A program made the translations under genes and the position numbers. A DNA stretch of 64,000 nucleotides from JADMJV01 sp964649085 (GTDB taxonomy: Bacteria; Vulcanimicrobiota; Xenobia; Xenobiales; JADMJV01): contig CAZYPN010000017.1 of NCBI GenBank assembly GCA_964649085.1, positions 1 to 64,000 of the forward strand. Direction: 5' to 3'. Shown here in pieces: positions 52,882-59,961 of the stretch. The notes under the pieces are model-generated. The model saw only the letters and a list, made by a program, of their open reading frames with translations. It made no database searches and had not been told where the DNA came from. Numbering within the stretch: position 1 is the first letter of the stretch; each line of letters starts with the position of its first letter.

Positions 52882-53485
52882 TTTCTCGGTCGGATTGGGT
52901 GCCTCAGGCGGCCTGGACTGGGGCTGGGTGCAGGCCAAAATCCGCAATCCGGCCACCCCGATCGACCGACAAAAGCTGCGCAGCCAGCTTTCCGACGTGC
53001 TCTTCGGAGTGCAGCTCAATCAGCTGCAACTGATGGAATACCGCATCAAGTTGGCCGAGGTCATGGCGTTGCTCGACAACCTCGAAGCCCCGGCGCCACC
53101 TCTTCCCGAAACCGCCAGAATGCCGCGCGAGGCGCGAGCTTTCCCGGTGGGACCCCTGCTGCTCAGGCCCTCCCCCCCTCAATTCGACCGCAGCGAGCTG
53201 TTCACGGCGACTCCGGTACAGGTGTTGCAGAAGCGCAAACTGTTGCGACTACACGATTTCTTTCAGCGCGAGGGAGAGACCGATCTTGTCTCTAACCAAT
53301 TTCGAGTGGCCGCCGGCCTGCGCTATCACAAGGGGGGCCGCGACCGGGTCAGCCTTTCGCCCGCTGGACTTCAAGAGGTGATGAACCCGACTCAGGCGCC
53401 GGTCCAAGTGCTACGCCTACCGCCCCGCATTCATAAGCAAGTCGATATTTTAAGAGCCGCCACTTGGGGCACGAAGAAACGTTGA
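52868..53485 (+). CDS. Unknown protein with short amphipathic N-terminus
   Basis: 205 residues from ATG 52868 (GAGGAG 7 bases upstream), 14 bases inside the previous gene. The start EIGNFSVGLGASGGLDWGWV is a glycine-rich strand-like leader. A helix IDRQKLRSQLSDVLFGVQLN..MEYRIKLAEVMALLDNLE follows, then a Pro-rich hinge, a TPVQVLQKRKLLRLHDFFQ segment and a basic end. No family is recognised. Position after members of the small-paralogue family suggests it works with member C. Confidence 0.6.
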   Translation: MEIGNFSVGLGASGGLDWGWVQAKIRNPATPIDRQKLRSQLSDVLFGVQLNQLQLMEYRIKLAEVMALLDNLEAPAPPLPETARMPREARAFPVGPLLLRPSPPQFDRSELFTATPVQVLQKRKLLRLHDFFQREGETDLVSNQFRVAAGLRYHKGGRDRVSLSPAGLQEVMNPTQAPVQVLRLPPRIHKQVDILRAATWGTKKR

Positions 53486-53848
53486 TCAGCACTCCTGAAA
53501 CTGGCTGATCCACTGCTGGCTTTCCTCGGCAATGTAATCGACCTGATCGAGTAAATCGCTGGCTTCCTCGGCCAGACTAATGGCCTTGGACAGGTAGCTA
53601 CCCTTGGGCTCCTCGAGGAAGGTGCGCAGGCAGTCGATGGCGCTGAGATAGAGGTCGAGACTTTCCAACATCGCCTCGCGAATGCTCTCGGCCCCGGCCG
53701 GAGCCGGCTGCTGGTAGCGCTCGATCAACGCCGTGAGGGTGTCCTCAAGCGTCACCAGACCCTCTTCCAAGCCAGCCGGAGGCGACTCTTCCAGCGCCAA
53801 CAGACGAGCAGCTCTCACCAAAAAATCCAGGATTGAGTTGTCCACCAA
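53486..53848 (-). CDS. Small helical protein, paralogue family member B
   Basis: 120 residues. The AESIREAMLESLDLYLSAID..SYLSKAISLAEEASDLLDQV core is clearly similar to member A (GESIREGLLEAMFLYYQAVE..EEATEKLNE). It is acidic and helical with no signal or membrane segment. Its stop abuts the convergent 52868 gene with no gap. Upstream 53849-54021 is AT-rich spacer, likely holding divergent promoters for it and the next gene. Confidence 0.7.
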   Translation of the reverse strand: MVDNSILDFLVRAARLLALEESPPAGLEEGLVTLEDTLTALIERYQQPAPAGAESIREAMLESLDLYLSAIDCLRTFLEEPKGSYLSKAISLAEEASDLLDQVDYIAEESQQWISQFQEC

Positions 53849-54021
53849 GCACCTCCCAATCCGAGGCCTTCAAGACCTTTGCCTGCCTCCCTGTGGCCGA
53901 CAATTCATATCACTATTTACTGCAAACATATGCCAAACATAACCCTTTATAGATTAAGTCCTCAGATCTTGTTCACAAAACATCTACAGACAGACGAGCC
54001 TCGCCCCGCCATACTTGCTCT

Positions 54022-54894
54022 ATGGACATTCAGCCTTCTCTCAACTCCCTCACCGCTGCACCCTCGGCTCGGGCCCCCCAGAAATCAGTTGAGGCCGCCG
54101 CGCCCAGCAACGCCCTGGAAGCACCGGCTCAGGCGGGCGCCCTCAGAGCCTACGCCGCCCAGGCCCGGCAAGATGTCGACAGCTTGCGCTCGGGTGCTCC
54201 CTCGGACGAGGCACAGTATCAGCCGTCTGCCGAGGATGCGGCCGAAGCCCAGCGATTGTATTCTGGTTACGTTTCCGAACTGCCTCGCAGCCCTGAGGCC
54301 AAGGCGGCCATCATGACCATCCTGGGTCGGCTGCAGCAGCTCGAACGCGAAGCGGCAGCGGAGGGCCAACCCCTGAACATCGACGGGGTAACCCCGACGA
54401 TCATGTTCCTCTATCGATTCGTCGGCGACCCCAAAGTGACGGACGACATGCTGCTGGCCATGTCGAGCCGGGTGAAGTTGGCCGACGTGGCCCGCACCCC
54501 TGAGCAATGCAAAGACATCGAAGAACGCGTTCCGGGTTGCCGCCAGCTGCCCAGCCATCGCATGGCGGTGGCTCTGCTGTCGGCCCTGACGGGCATTCCC
54601 GCCGATCAGCTTTCGGCTCAGTGCCCCGATCTGGGCCTCTCGGGCACCCCGGACCACGGCCTTTGGGAGCCGGGCACCGGTGTTGCAGAGGTGGACGAGC
54701 GCAAAGGGGAATTCCAGCTCTCCAACGTGCTGCACGACGTGACCGACTACCTGAAAGATGCCGGTGTTGAAGGCCTCAATGAAGCCGTGTGGGGTCACGA
54801 CGACGGGGTCATCTCGGCCGCCCTCAGCTGGTATGAAGCGCGCTGGGGCGACGACCGCTATCCCGAGTCCGAAGGCGGCGTGCGCGGCTGGTAG
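54022..54894 (+). CDS. Unknown protein with disordered N-terminus
   Basis: 290 residues from ATG 54022. Residues 1-75 are Ala/Pro/Ser-rich (DIQPSLNSLTAAPSARAPQK). The folded part includes SPEAKAAIMTILGRLQQLER, NIDGVTPTIMFLYRFVGDPK, QLPSHRMAVALLSALTGIPA and an acidic C-terminus with YEARWGDDRYPESEGG. I recognise no family. The ribosome site is weak. A -10-like TATAGATTA stretch occurs about 75 bases upstream. The N-terminal composition matches the other possible export substrates in this region. Confidence 0.6.
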   Translation: MDIQPSLNSLTAAPSARAPQKSVEAAAPSNALEAPAQAGALRAYAAQARQDVDSLRSGAPSDEAQYQPSAEDAAEAQRLYSGYVSELPRSPEAKAAIMTILGRLQQLEREAAAEGQPLNIDGVTPTIMFLYRFVGDPKVTDDMLLAMSSRVKLADVARTPEQCKDIEERVPGCRQLPSHRMAVALLSALTGIPADQLSAQCPDLGLSGTPDHGLWEPGTGVAEVDERKGEFQLSNVLHDVTDYLKDAGVEGLNEAVWGHDDGVISAALSWYEARWGDDRYPESEGGVRGW

Positions 54895-54903
54895 GTGTTG
54901 TCC

Positions 54904-55422
54904 TTAAGGCTCTCTGGTTACTCTGCGCGGCGCCAGTTGAAGGTTCCAGGCGTCCAAGTTAACTACAATCACCTGAAGCTTTACGCCCATAGACTTCAGA
55001 TGATTTTGAATGAGCAGTTGAGCAATACCCATGTCTGCTGCGTTGAGTCTCGATATGGCAGCCAGAACGATATAGACTCGGCGCTTCCTCGATTGAGTCG
55101 GGACGTGATGCGTGATTGTGTAATAGGCCTTCTCCGCCAAGCGGCCGGGGAACTCCGGCCCGGCTAATTCCGCCAGCATTCTGGCACTGGCGCCAGGATC
55201 GTGGACCCTCGCGCGCTCGGATTCTGGGTCTTTCAGCTCGCAGAGAAAGTATTTGCGGGGTTCGCGCCAAGCCCAGTCGACCCTCGGCAGATGCCCAGGA
55301 ACCCCCGATGTTAGGTCATCAACCTGGACGAGCCAGTTTGCGTCAGGAAGAAGAAACCGGAGTTCCCCATCCCTAAACGTTCGCAAGGGCTTCTTCCACG
55401 GCGAGGCGATAGATTCGCTCAT
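54904..55422 (-). CDS. PD-(D/E)XK-like nuclease, partner of the ATPase
   Basis: 172 residues if started at ATG 55422 (TTG 55386, with GGAAG 6 bases upstream, is also good). Asp49 in LPRVDWAW and Glu62-x-Lys64 in YFLCELKDPE, after predicted strands, form the D-Xn-ExK signature of PD-(D/E)XK nucleases. The C-terminal half has SRKRRVYIVLAAISRLNA and QLLIQNHLKSMGVKLQVIVV. It overlaps the ATPase gene by 50 bases, so the two are coupled. Codon use and GC are visibly lower than in flanking genes, suggesting transfer. A defence effector is inferred, not shown. Confidence 0.6.
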   Translation of the reverse strand: MSESIASPWKKPLRTFRDGELRFLLPDANWLVQVDDLTSGVPGHLPRVDWAWREPRKYFLCELKDPESERARVHDPGASARMLAELAGPEFPGRLAEKAYYTITHHVPTQSRKRRVYIVLAAISRLNAADMGIAQLLIQNHLKSMGVKLQVIVVNLDAWNLQLAPRRVTREP

Positions 55423-56401
55423 ACTCGTCCAGGATGGGATTCGGCGTCAGGTCAGCGAATTTCTTGCAGGGTCGAACCGTGACATCTCGTGTATTTCGGT
55501 CCAACGAGAAATACTGCAATGGACTACCGTGTCGACGGGCGGCGAACTCCATCTCCCGGATGAGCGCGTAAGAATGGGTGGCTATGTGCAGTTGCGTTCC
55601 TGACCTGGCTAACTGTGCCAAAATGTCAGCAATCATAGGGAACATGGCGGGGTTGAGATTGGATTCTGGTTCATCCCAGTACAGGGCGCTGCCTTTTGTC
55701 AGGCTGCCGTTGCGAATCAAGACCCACAAGAGCCCGAGTTTTCTCCAGCCCTCAGCAACCAGCGGGAACTCGATCTTTCCGGCTGAATCCTTAAGGTAGA
55801 AGCGCCCGGTCTTACTTTTGACCACTGTGCCGGACATCTGCTCGCGGAGGACTTCAAGCAAGGGCTGTTGTTCGGCCGGAACTGGACCCCTGGGTACATC
55901 TGGATTTGCGTGGGTCAGCAAGTCTCTGAAGGTGACATCGAAATCTAACCACCGCCCCCCGCCCACGGTAGTGCTATCGTAGGCGTCGGCGAAATTCACG
56001 GAATGTCCCAAGATGTCTTTAGCTGGAATCAAGACCGGGTGGACGCCAAGCTTCCAAAGTCTTTCTCGGTCAACCTTCTGATCTCGTGAAGAGAAGTCGA
56101 CTTCCAGGGTCTTAGCATTCCAGGTCGCGGAGATGCGGGTGCGCTGAACTCCCCTTTGGCGTCGAACCAGCCGTCCCAGGCTATCGGGATTGAAGACCGA
56201 CATCAGAGTCACATCCAGTGGCTCCCGTGAGGTTGCGTCTGCATACAAAACCTGATGCTTCTGGAGCGCGTATAACAGCTTTAAAAGGTGAGTTTTTCCG
56301 CTACCGTTCACCCCGACATAAGCATTGATTCCCTTGCTGAACGTGAAGTCTGCGTCGGGGAAGACGGTGAAGTTCTGAATACGAAGAGACTTGTAGGGCA
56401 T
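55373..56401 (-). CDS. AAA (ABC/OLD-like) ATPase, likely defence-associated
   Basis: 342 residues from ATG 56401. Walker A is GVNGSGKTHLLKLLYAL (about residues 28-44). The Walker B region ALYWDEPESNLNPAMFP lies near 235, and a D-loop/H-loop HIATHSYALIREMEF follows. This is the AAA_21/AAA_15 arrangement of RecF/OLD-like ATPases in many anti-phage systems. The N-terminal SLRIQNFTVFPDADFTFSKG is typical. The next gene encodes a likely nuclease. ATPase-gated nuclease toxicity is a reasonable model. GGAG lies 10 bases before the ATG. The pair occupies a lower-GC segment with no mobility gene beside it. Confidence 0.8.
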   Translation of the reverse strand: MPYKSLRIQNFTVFPDADFTFSKGINAYVGVNGSGKTHLLKLLYALQKHQVLYADATSREPLDVTLMSVFNPDSLGRLVRRQRGVQRTRISATWNAKTLEVDFSSRDQKVDRERLWKLGVHPVLIPAKDILGHSVNFADAYDSTTVGGGRWLDFDVTFRDLLTHANPDVPRGPVPAEQQPLLEVLREQMSGTVVKSKTGRFYLKDSAGKIEFPLVAEGWRKLGLLWVLIRNGSLTKGSALYWDEPESNLNPAMFPMIADILAQLARSGTQLHIATHSYALIREMEFAARRHGSPLQYFSLDRNTRDVTVRPCKKFADLTPNPILDEYERIYRLAVEEALANV

Positions 56402-56550
56402 CGGACTCAAGCTCCAACTTGGGCTCGACGGCCTTTCGCGACCCACGACAGGCCTCCCCCCCCCGGTTACGGGAGCACTCGCTCAAGCCTCGCCCGGCTT
56501 AACCGACAATCAGGCAGGAGAACCTCCTTGCTTGCTCGGACCTGCACCCC

Positions 56551-57108
56551 ATGAAATGCCTTCGCCTTTGCCTCCTCACGCTAGCACTGGTGGCCTCGCT
56601 CGGGGCACAACCACTGGTTTCAGCGCCCAAAGCCTTGGGCCTACCCGCCCGCCTGAAGGTGTTCTCCCTACCCCAGCAAGGGCTGTTTCTCGACCTCTAC
56701 CGTTCGGGCCAGTATGTCAACCTGGACCTCTACGACCAGCGGCGGCGACTGGCTCGTCACCAGCGACTGTCGCCAAGGTGGGCCCGCTGGAGCCAAGTCC
56801 AGGTGTTGCCCCTGAACAACCAGCAGGGACTTGGGTTTGTGCTGGTGACCTATGGGGATGACGCGCTCCATTGCCTGGCCTTTGCCCCGCCCTGGAAACA
56901 GGCCCCCGCGGCGGGAGAGATCACCAAGAGCGAATTCAGCACCACCGGCTGGAACGAGGTGAGTTCGGGATTTCACCCCACGACCGGTTACTTTCAGCTG
57001 GTCGATACCCACTACAGTCCTGAAGACGTGGAGGGCGAGACACAAACCCGGAGTTCGGTCGACACCTATACCTATTCGCCAGCCACACGAACATTTGAGA
57101 AGGATTGA
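56551..57108 (+). CDS. Exported protein of unknown function
   Basis: 185 residues with a signal peptide (MKCLRLCLLTLALVASLGAQ). The mature part has alternating strands (LFLDLYRSGQYVNLDLYDQR, LGFVLVTYGDDALHCLAFAP) and an acidic Thr/Ser/Tyr-rich end (TRSSVDTYTYSPATRTFEKD). The Cys near residue 7 is inside the signal, so it is not a clear lipoprotein. No domain is recognised. It is convergent with the SrkA-like kinase gene. Confidence 0.65.
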   Translation: MKCLRLCLLTLALVASLGAQPLVSAPKALGLPARLKVFSLPQQGLFLDLYRSGQYVNLDLYDQRRRLARHQRLSPRWARWSQVQVLPLNNQQGLGFVLVTYGDDALHCLAFAPPWKQAPAAGEITKSEFSTTGWNEVSSGFHPTTGYFQLVDTHYSPEDVEGETQTRSSVDTYTYSPATRTFEKD

Positions 57109-57119
57109 TGCTACGGGGC

Positions 57120-58124
57120 TTATAGCCAGGCCATCTGTTGCTCTAACTCCTCGAGCTCGCGGCGCCAGAAACCATAGCTATCGACATCGGAAAAGCGCCG
57201 CATAAAAGCCGGATCGCGTCGACGGCGAGCCAGCCAGGCGGCGTAGTGGACGAACTTGAGCGCCCGCAGCGGCTCGATTAACTCGAGCTGGCGGCGGTCG
57301 AAGGGCATGATGGTCTGGTAGCCTTCCAGCATCCACTCGCGCAGCTCCACCGCTTCCTCGTCGCGGCCCGAAACCAGCAGCCACAGGTCCTGCACCGCCG
57401 GGCCGGTGCCACAATCGTCCAGGTCGAGCAGCGTAAAGCCCTGCGAATGGCGCAGCAAGTTGCCCTTGTGCAGGTCGCCGTGGATGCGCAGCGGGGTGAA
57501 GCCCTGAAAATGCTTGTCGAGGCGCTTGACCAGTTGCTCCACCGTGTCGCGATAGCGGGTCCACAGGCTGGCCGGAACGACCTGCTCTTTCTCCAATGTT
57601 TTCAGGGCCTCCAGGCCCCAATAGGCGGGCCCCAGTCGGGGACGGTGGCGAAAGCGGCTCTGTTGGCCCACCTGGTGCAACCTCCCCACCAACTGACCGA
57701 TTTGATAGGCCTGCTCGCTGGTGACCTCGTCGCAGGGGCGCCCCGGGCGCAGGGGCGAGATGCTGAAAGCGATGCCTTCGATCTCGTCGAGCGTCGAGCC
57801 CTCGTCATCCAGAGCAATGGCCGGGGCCACCGGCAAGTCGGCCTCGAAGAGTTCTTGCAGGAAGTTGTGCTCTTCCAGCAAGGCCTCGGGCTTCCAGCGA
57901 GAGGGCCGATAGAACTTGCCTACCCACCAGTCGCCATCGAGGTCCTGAACCCGCACCACCCGATTCTCCAGGCTGTTCAGAAAGACGATGGTCGGCTGCA
58001 GCGGCATGCCGACCTGTTCAAAGGCCCGATGGATGGTACCGGGAAGCAGATTAAAAAAATGGTCCACCTTTTCCCGTTCTTGCTCGGCAGGAGCAAGGCC
58101 TTCGAACGAAAAAGGGGCCTCCAC
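57120..58124 (-). CDS. srkA: SrkA/YihE-like serine/threonine protein kinase
   Basis: 334 residues. Key residues are the ENRVVRVQDLDGDWWVGKFY Lys strand, LRIHGDLHKGNLLRH (catalytic Asp), and TLLDLDDCGTGPAVQDLWLL (metal-binding Asp). It also has the SrkA-specific FYRPSRWKPEALLEEHNFLQ and RALKFVHYAAWLARRR. In E. coli this kinase protects against stress-induced death. GTG 58124 is the likely start, but the ribosome site is poor; a GTG about 20 codons on is also possible. It is divergent from the 53-residue membrane gene, the starts being one base apart. Confidence 0.9.
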   Translation of the reverse strand: MEAPFSFEGLAPAEQEREKVDHFFNLLPGTIHRAFEQVGMPLQPTIVFLNSLENRVVRVQDLDGDWWVGKFYRPSRWKPEALLEEHNFLQELFEADLPVAPAIALDDEGSTLDEIEGIAFSISPLRPGRPCDEVTSEQAYQIGQLVGRLHQVGQQSRFRHRPRLGPAYWGLEALKTLEKEQVVPASLWTRYRDTVEQLVKRLDKHFQGFTPLRIHGDLHKGNLLRHSQGFTLLDLDDCGTGPAVQDLWLLVSGRDEEAVELREWMLEGYQTIMPFDRRQLELIEPLRALKFVHYAAWLARRRRDPAFMRRFSDVDSYGFWRRELEELEQQMAWL

Positions 58125-58125
58125 T

Positions 58126-58287
58126 ATGGAACACCACGTCGTGGGCTACGGGCCCGAACAAAACGCTTTCATCGTCTTCAAATGGGTCATGATCTGGCTC
58201 TTCGCTTGCGGTCTTCCCTGTGCTCTGTCGATGGCTCTGCCTCGCTGGGTCAAGGTGCCGGGGCAAGACGAGCACCATCACCATTGA
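58126..58287 (+). CDS. Small single-pass membrane protein ending in four histidines
   Basis: 53 residues from ATG 58126 (AAGGGG 8 bases upstream). One hydrophobic helix occurs at about residues 20-37 (VMIWLFACGLPCALSMALP); the end is GQDEHHHH. The stop TGA overlaps the TTG start of the methylmalonyl-CoA epimerase gene, so it is probably translated with it. The natural tetra-His could bind Zn, Ni or Co. A role with B12-dependent mutase is only suggested by position. Confidence 0.6.
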   Translation: MEHHVVGYGPEQNAFIVFKWVMIWLFACGLPCALSMALPRWVKVPGQDEHHHH

Positions 58288-58697
58288 TTCAGGGCCTGGA
58301 CCACGTCGCCATCGCGGTCCCCAGCCTTGAGGAGGCCATCCCCCTGTACCGAGATGTGCTGGGGTTGCCCTTCCTCTACTTCGAAGAGGTCACCGACCAG
58401 AAGGTCAGGGTGGCCTGTTTCGATCTGGGGGGCTTTCGGCTGGAGCTGCTCGAGCCCACCGCCGAAGATTCGCCCATTTCCAAGTTTCTAGCCAGCCGAG
58501 GCGGGGGGCTGCACCACCTTGCTTTCCGCACCCCCGACGTTGCGGCTCAACTCAGCGAGGTCGAAGGCAAGGGCATTCGGCTTATCGACCGCCAACCTCG
58601 CGACGGGGCGGGCGGCATGAAAATCGCTTTCCTGCACCCCAAATCTACCCAGGGAGTCTTGCTTGAGCTCACCCAGCCCGGCACTCACGTGGAGTGA
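58284..58697 (+). CDS. mce: Methylmalonyl-CoA epimerase
   Basis: 137 residues, a VOC-fold metalloenzyme converting (S)- to (R)-methylmalonyl-CoA. It shows LDHVAIAVPSLEEAIPLYRD at the N-terminal metal-binding strand, VACFDLGGFRLELLEPTAED with a ligand Glu, GGGLHHLAFRTPDVAA with His, and GVLLELTQPG with the final Glu. TTG 58284 overlaps the preceding stop (TTGA). It directly precedes mutA-mutB, the usual pathway partner for propionyl-CoA use. Confidence 0.93.
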   Translation: MIQGLDHVAIAVPSLEEAIPLYRDVLGLPFLYFEEVTDQKVRVACFDLGGFRLELLEPTAEDSPISKFLASRGGGLHHLAFRTPDVAAQLSEVEGKGIRLIDRQPRDGAGGMKIAFLHPKSTQGVLLELTQPGTHVE

Positions 58698-59961
58698 GTT
58701 TACCCCACCCTCCAGCGAGCAGTGGCTCGAGCTTGTCAAACAGGAGTGTTCGGGCCGTGTGCCCCGCAGCCGCAGCTGGGAAGGCCTTGAATACCCCCTC
58801 TGTGGCGAACCGCGCTGGCCTGGTGAGACAGCTGCGAACGACGAGGGCGCACCCGAACTGGTGCTCGAATCGCCCTCCGCCGTGGACCTTCGTCAGTGCT
58901 GGCAAGAACAGCACTGGCAGGTGGCCGAAGGGGCGCAACTCAGCAGTCACGGCTGGTTGCAGTGGGGGGTGGATGCCGTCCACGAGCTGGCCTGGACGAT
59001 CGCGGGCTGGGTTGAGGTCCTTCGCCATTCGTCCGACCCCTCGGGCTTGAGGCTGGGGGCAGGGCCCCGACTGCTGATCGAAATCGCCAAGTTTCGCGCC
59101 GCCCGGCGCCTGGCCCAAACGGTGACCCAGGCGCTAGAGCTGCCGACCCCCCCAACCCTTCACCTCTTCCAGGATGGTCGCTGGCACACCCGTCAGGACC
59201 CCCACAACAACCTGCTGCGCACCAGTCTGTCCATGTTGGCCGGCTTTCTGGGAGGCGCCGCCAGCCTGCAACCGTTGCCCCTCGACAATAGCCCCGAAGC
59301 TATCCGCTGGGCGGCCAACGTGGTGCATCTGCTGCGCCTGGAAAGCGGGCTGGGCAGTCATACCGACCCGCTACGCGGCAGCGGACTGATCGAAGAACTT
59401 ACCGAGCAAATGGCCGAAAAGGCCTGGGCCGAGGTGCAACGCATCGAGGCCGCGGGAGGCCTGGCCCGGCAAAGCGACCTGGAACAACGGGCAGCCTTAC
59501 AGCGGGGTGCCTTCGAGACCTTGCTGGCCGAGGATGCCCAGGGGCTGGTGGGCGTCAATCGCTACGTCGCCCCCCAGGTGCCGGCCGAATACGCTGTTGC
59601 AGGGCTGCGCTGGGCCACCGGCTTCGAAGAGCTGCACGCCAAGGGGCAGGGACGTCGGGTTGCGGTGGCCGTGGTGGGGCCCGACTCGGCCCTGCTCAAG
59701 GCGCGCCAGGCCTATGTGGAGCAGTGGCTGGCCATGGCCGGGCTTCAGGCCCAGGTAGAACGCCACCCCGAGTGGCCCGCCGACAGGTCGTTCGACGAAC
59801 CCTGGGTGCTGTGCAGCGAAGACTCGCTGTGGAGCACCCTGCTGGCTCAGCAACCCACCGTGCTGGCCGGCAAGCCACCAGACGGCTGGAACGGCCTGGC
59901 CGTATACCGAGGCTGCAACCGCCTGGACGTGTTGCAGCAGTTGCTGGAGAAGCTCGCATGA
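58663..59961 (+). CDS. mutA: Methylmalonyl-CoA mutase small subunit
   Basis: 432 residues. It has the mutase TIM-barrel but no catalytic B12-binding motif. Visible blocks are RLLIEIAKFRAARRLAQTVT, DGRWHTRQDPHNNLLRTSLS, VVHLLRLESGLGSHTDPLRG and the ELTEQMAEKAWAEVQRIEAA helix. A degenerate cobalamin-like domain occurs at the C-terminus (GRRVAVAVVGPDSALL). TTG 58663 lies 35 bases inside mce with AGGGAG 6 bases upstream. The stop overlaps the mutB ATG (ATGA). It forms a heterodimer with MutB. Confidence 0.93.
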   Translation: MSSPSPALTWSEFTPPSSEQWLELVKQECSGRVPRSRSWEGLEYPLCGEPRWPGETAANDEGAPELVLESPSAVDLRQCWQEQHWQVAEGAQLSSHGWLQWGVDAVHELAWTIAGWVEVLRHSSDPSGLRLGAGPRLLIEIAKFRAARRLAQTVTQALELPTPPTLHLFQDGRWHTRQDPHNNLLRTSLSMLAGFLGGAASLQPLPLDNSPEAIRWAANVVHLLRLESGLGSHTDPLRGSGLIEELTEQMAEKAWAEVQRIEAAGGLARQSDLEQRAALQRGAFETLLAEDAQGLVGVNRYVAPQVPAEYAVAGLRWATGFEELHAKGQGRRVAVAVVGPDSALLKARQAYVEQWLAMAGLQAQVERHPEWPADRSFDEPWVLCSEDSLWSTLLAQQPTVLAGKPPDGWNGLAVYRGCNRLDVLQQLLEKLA

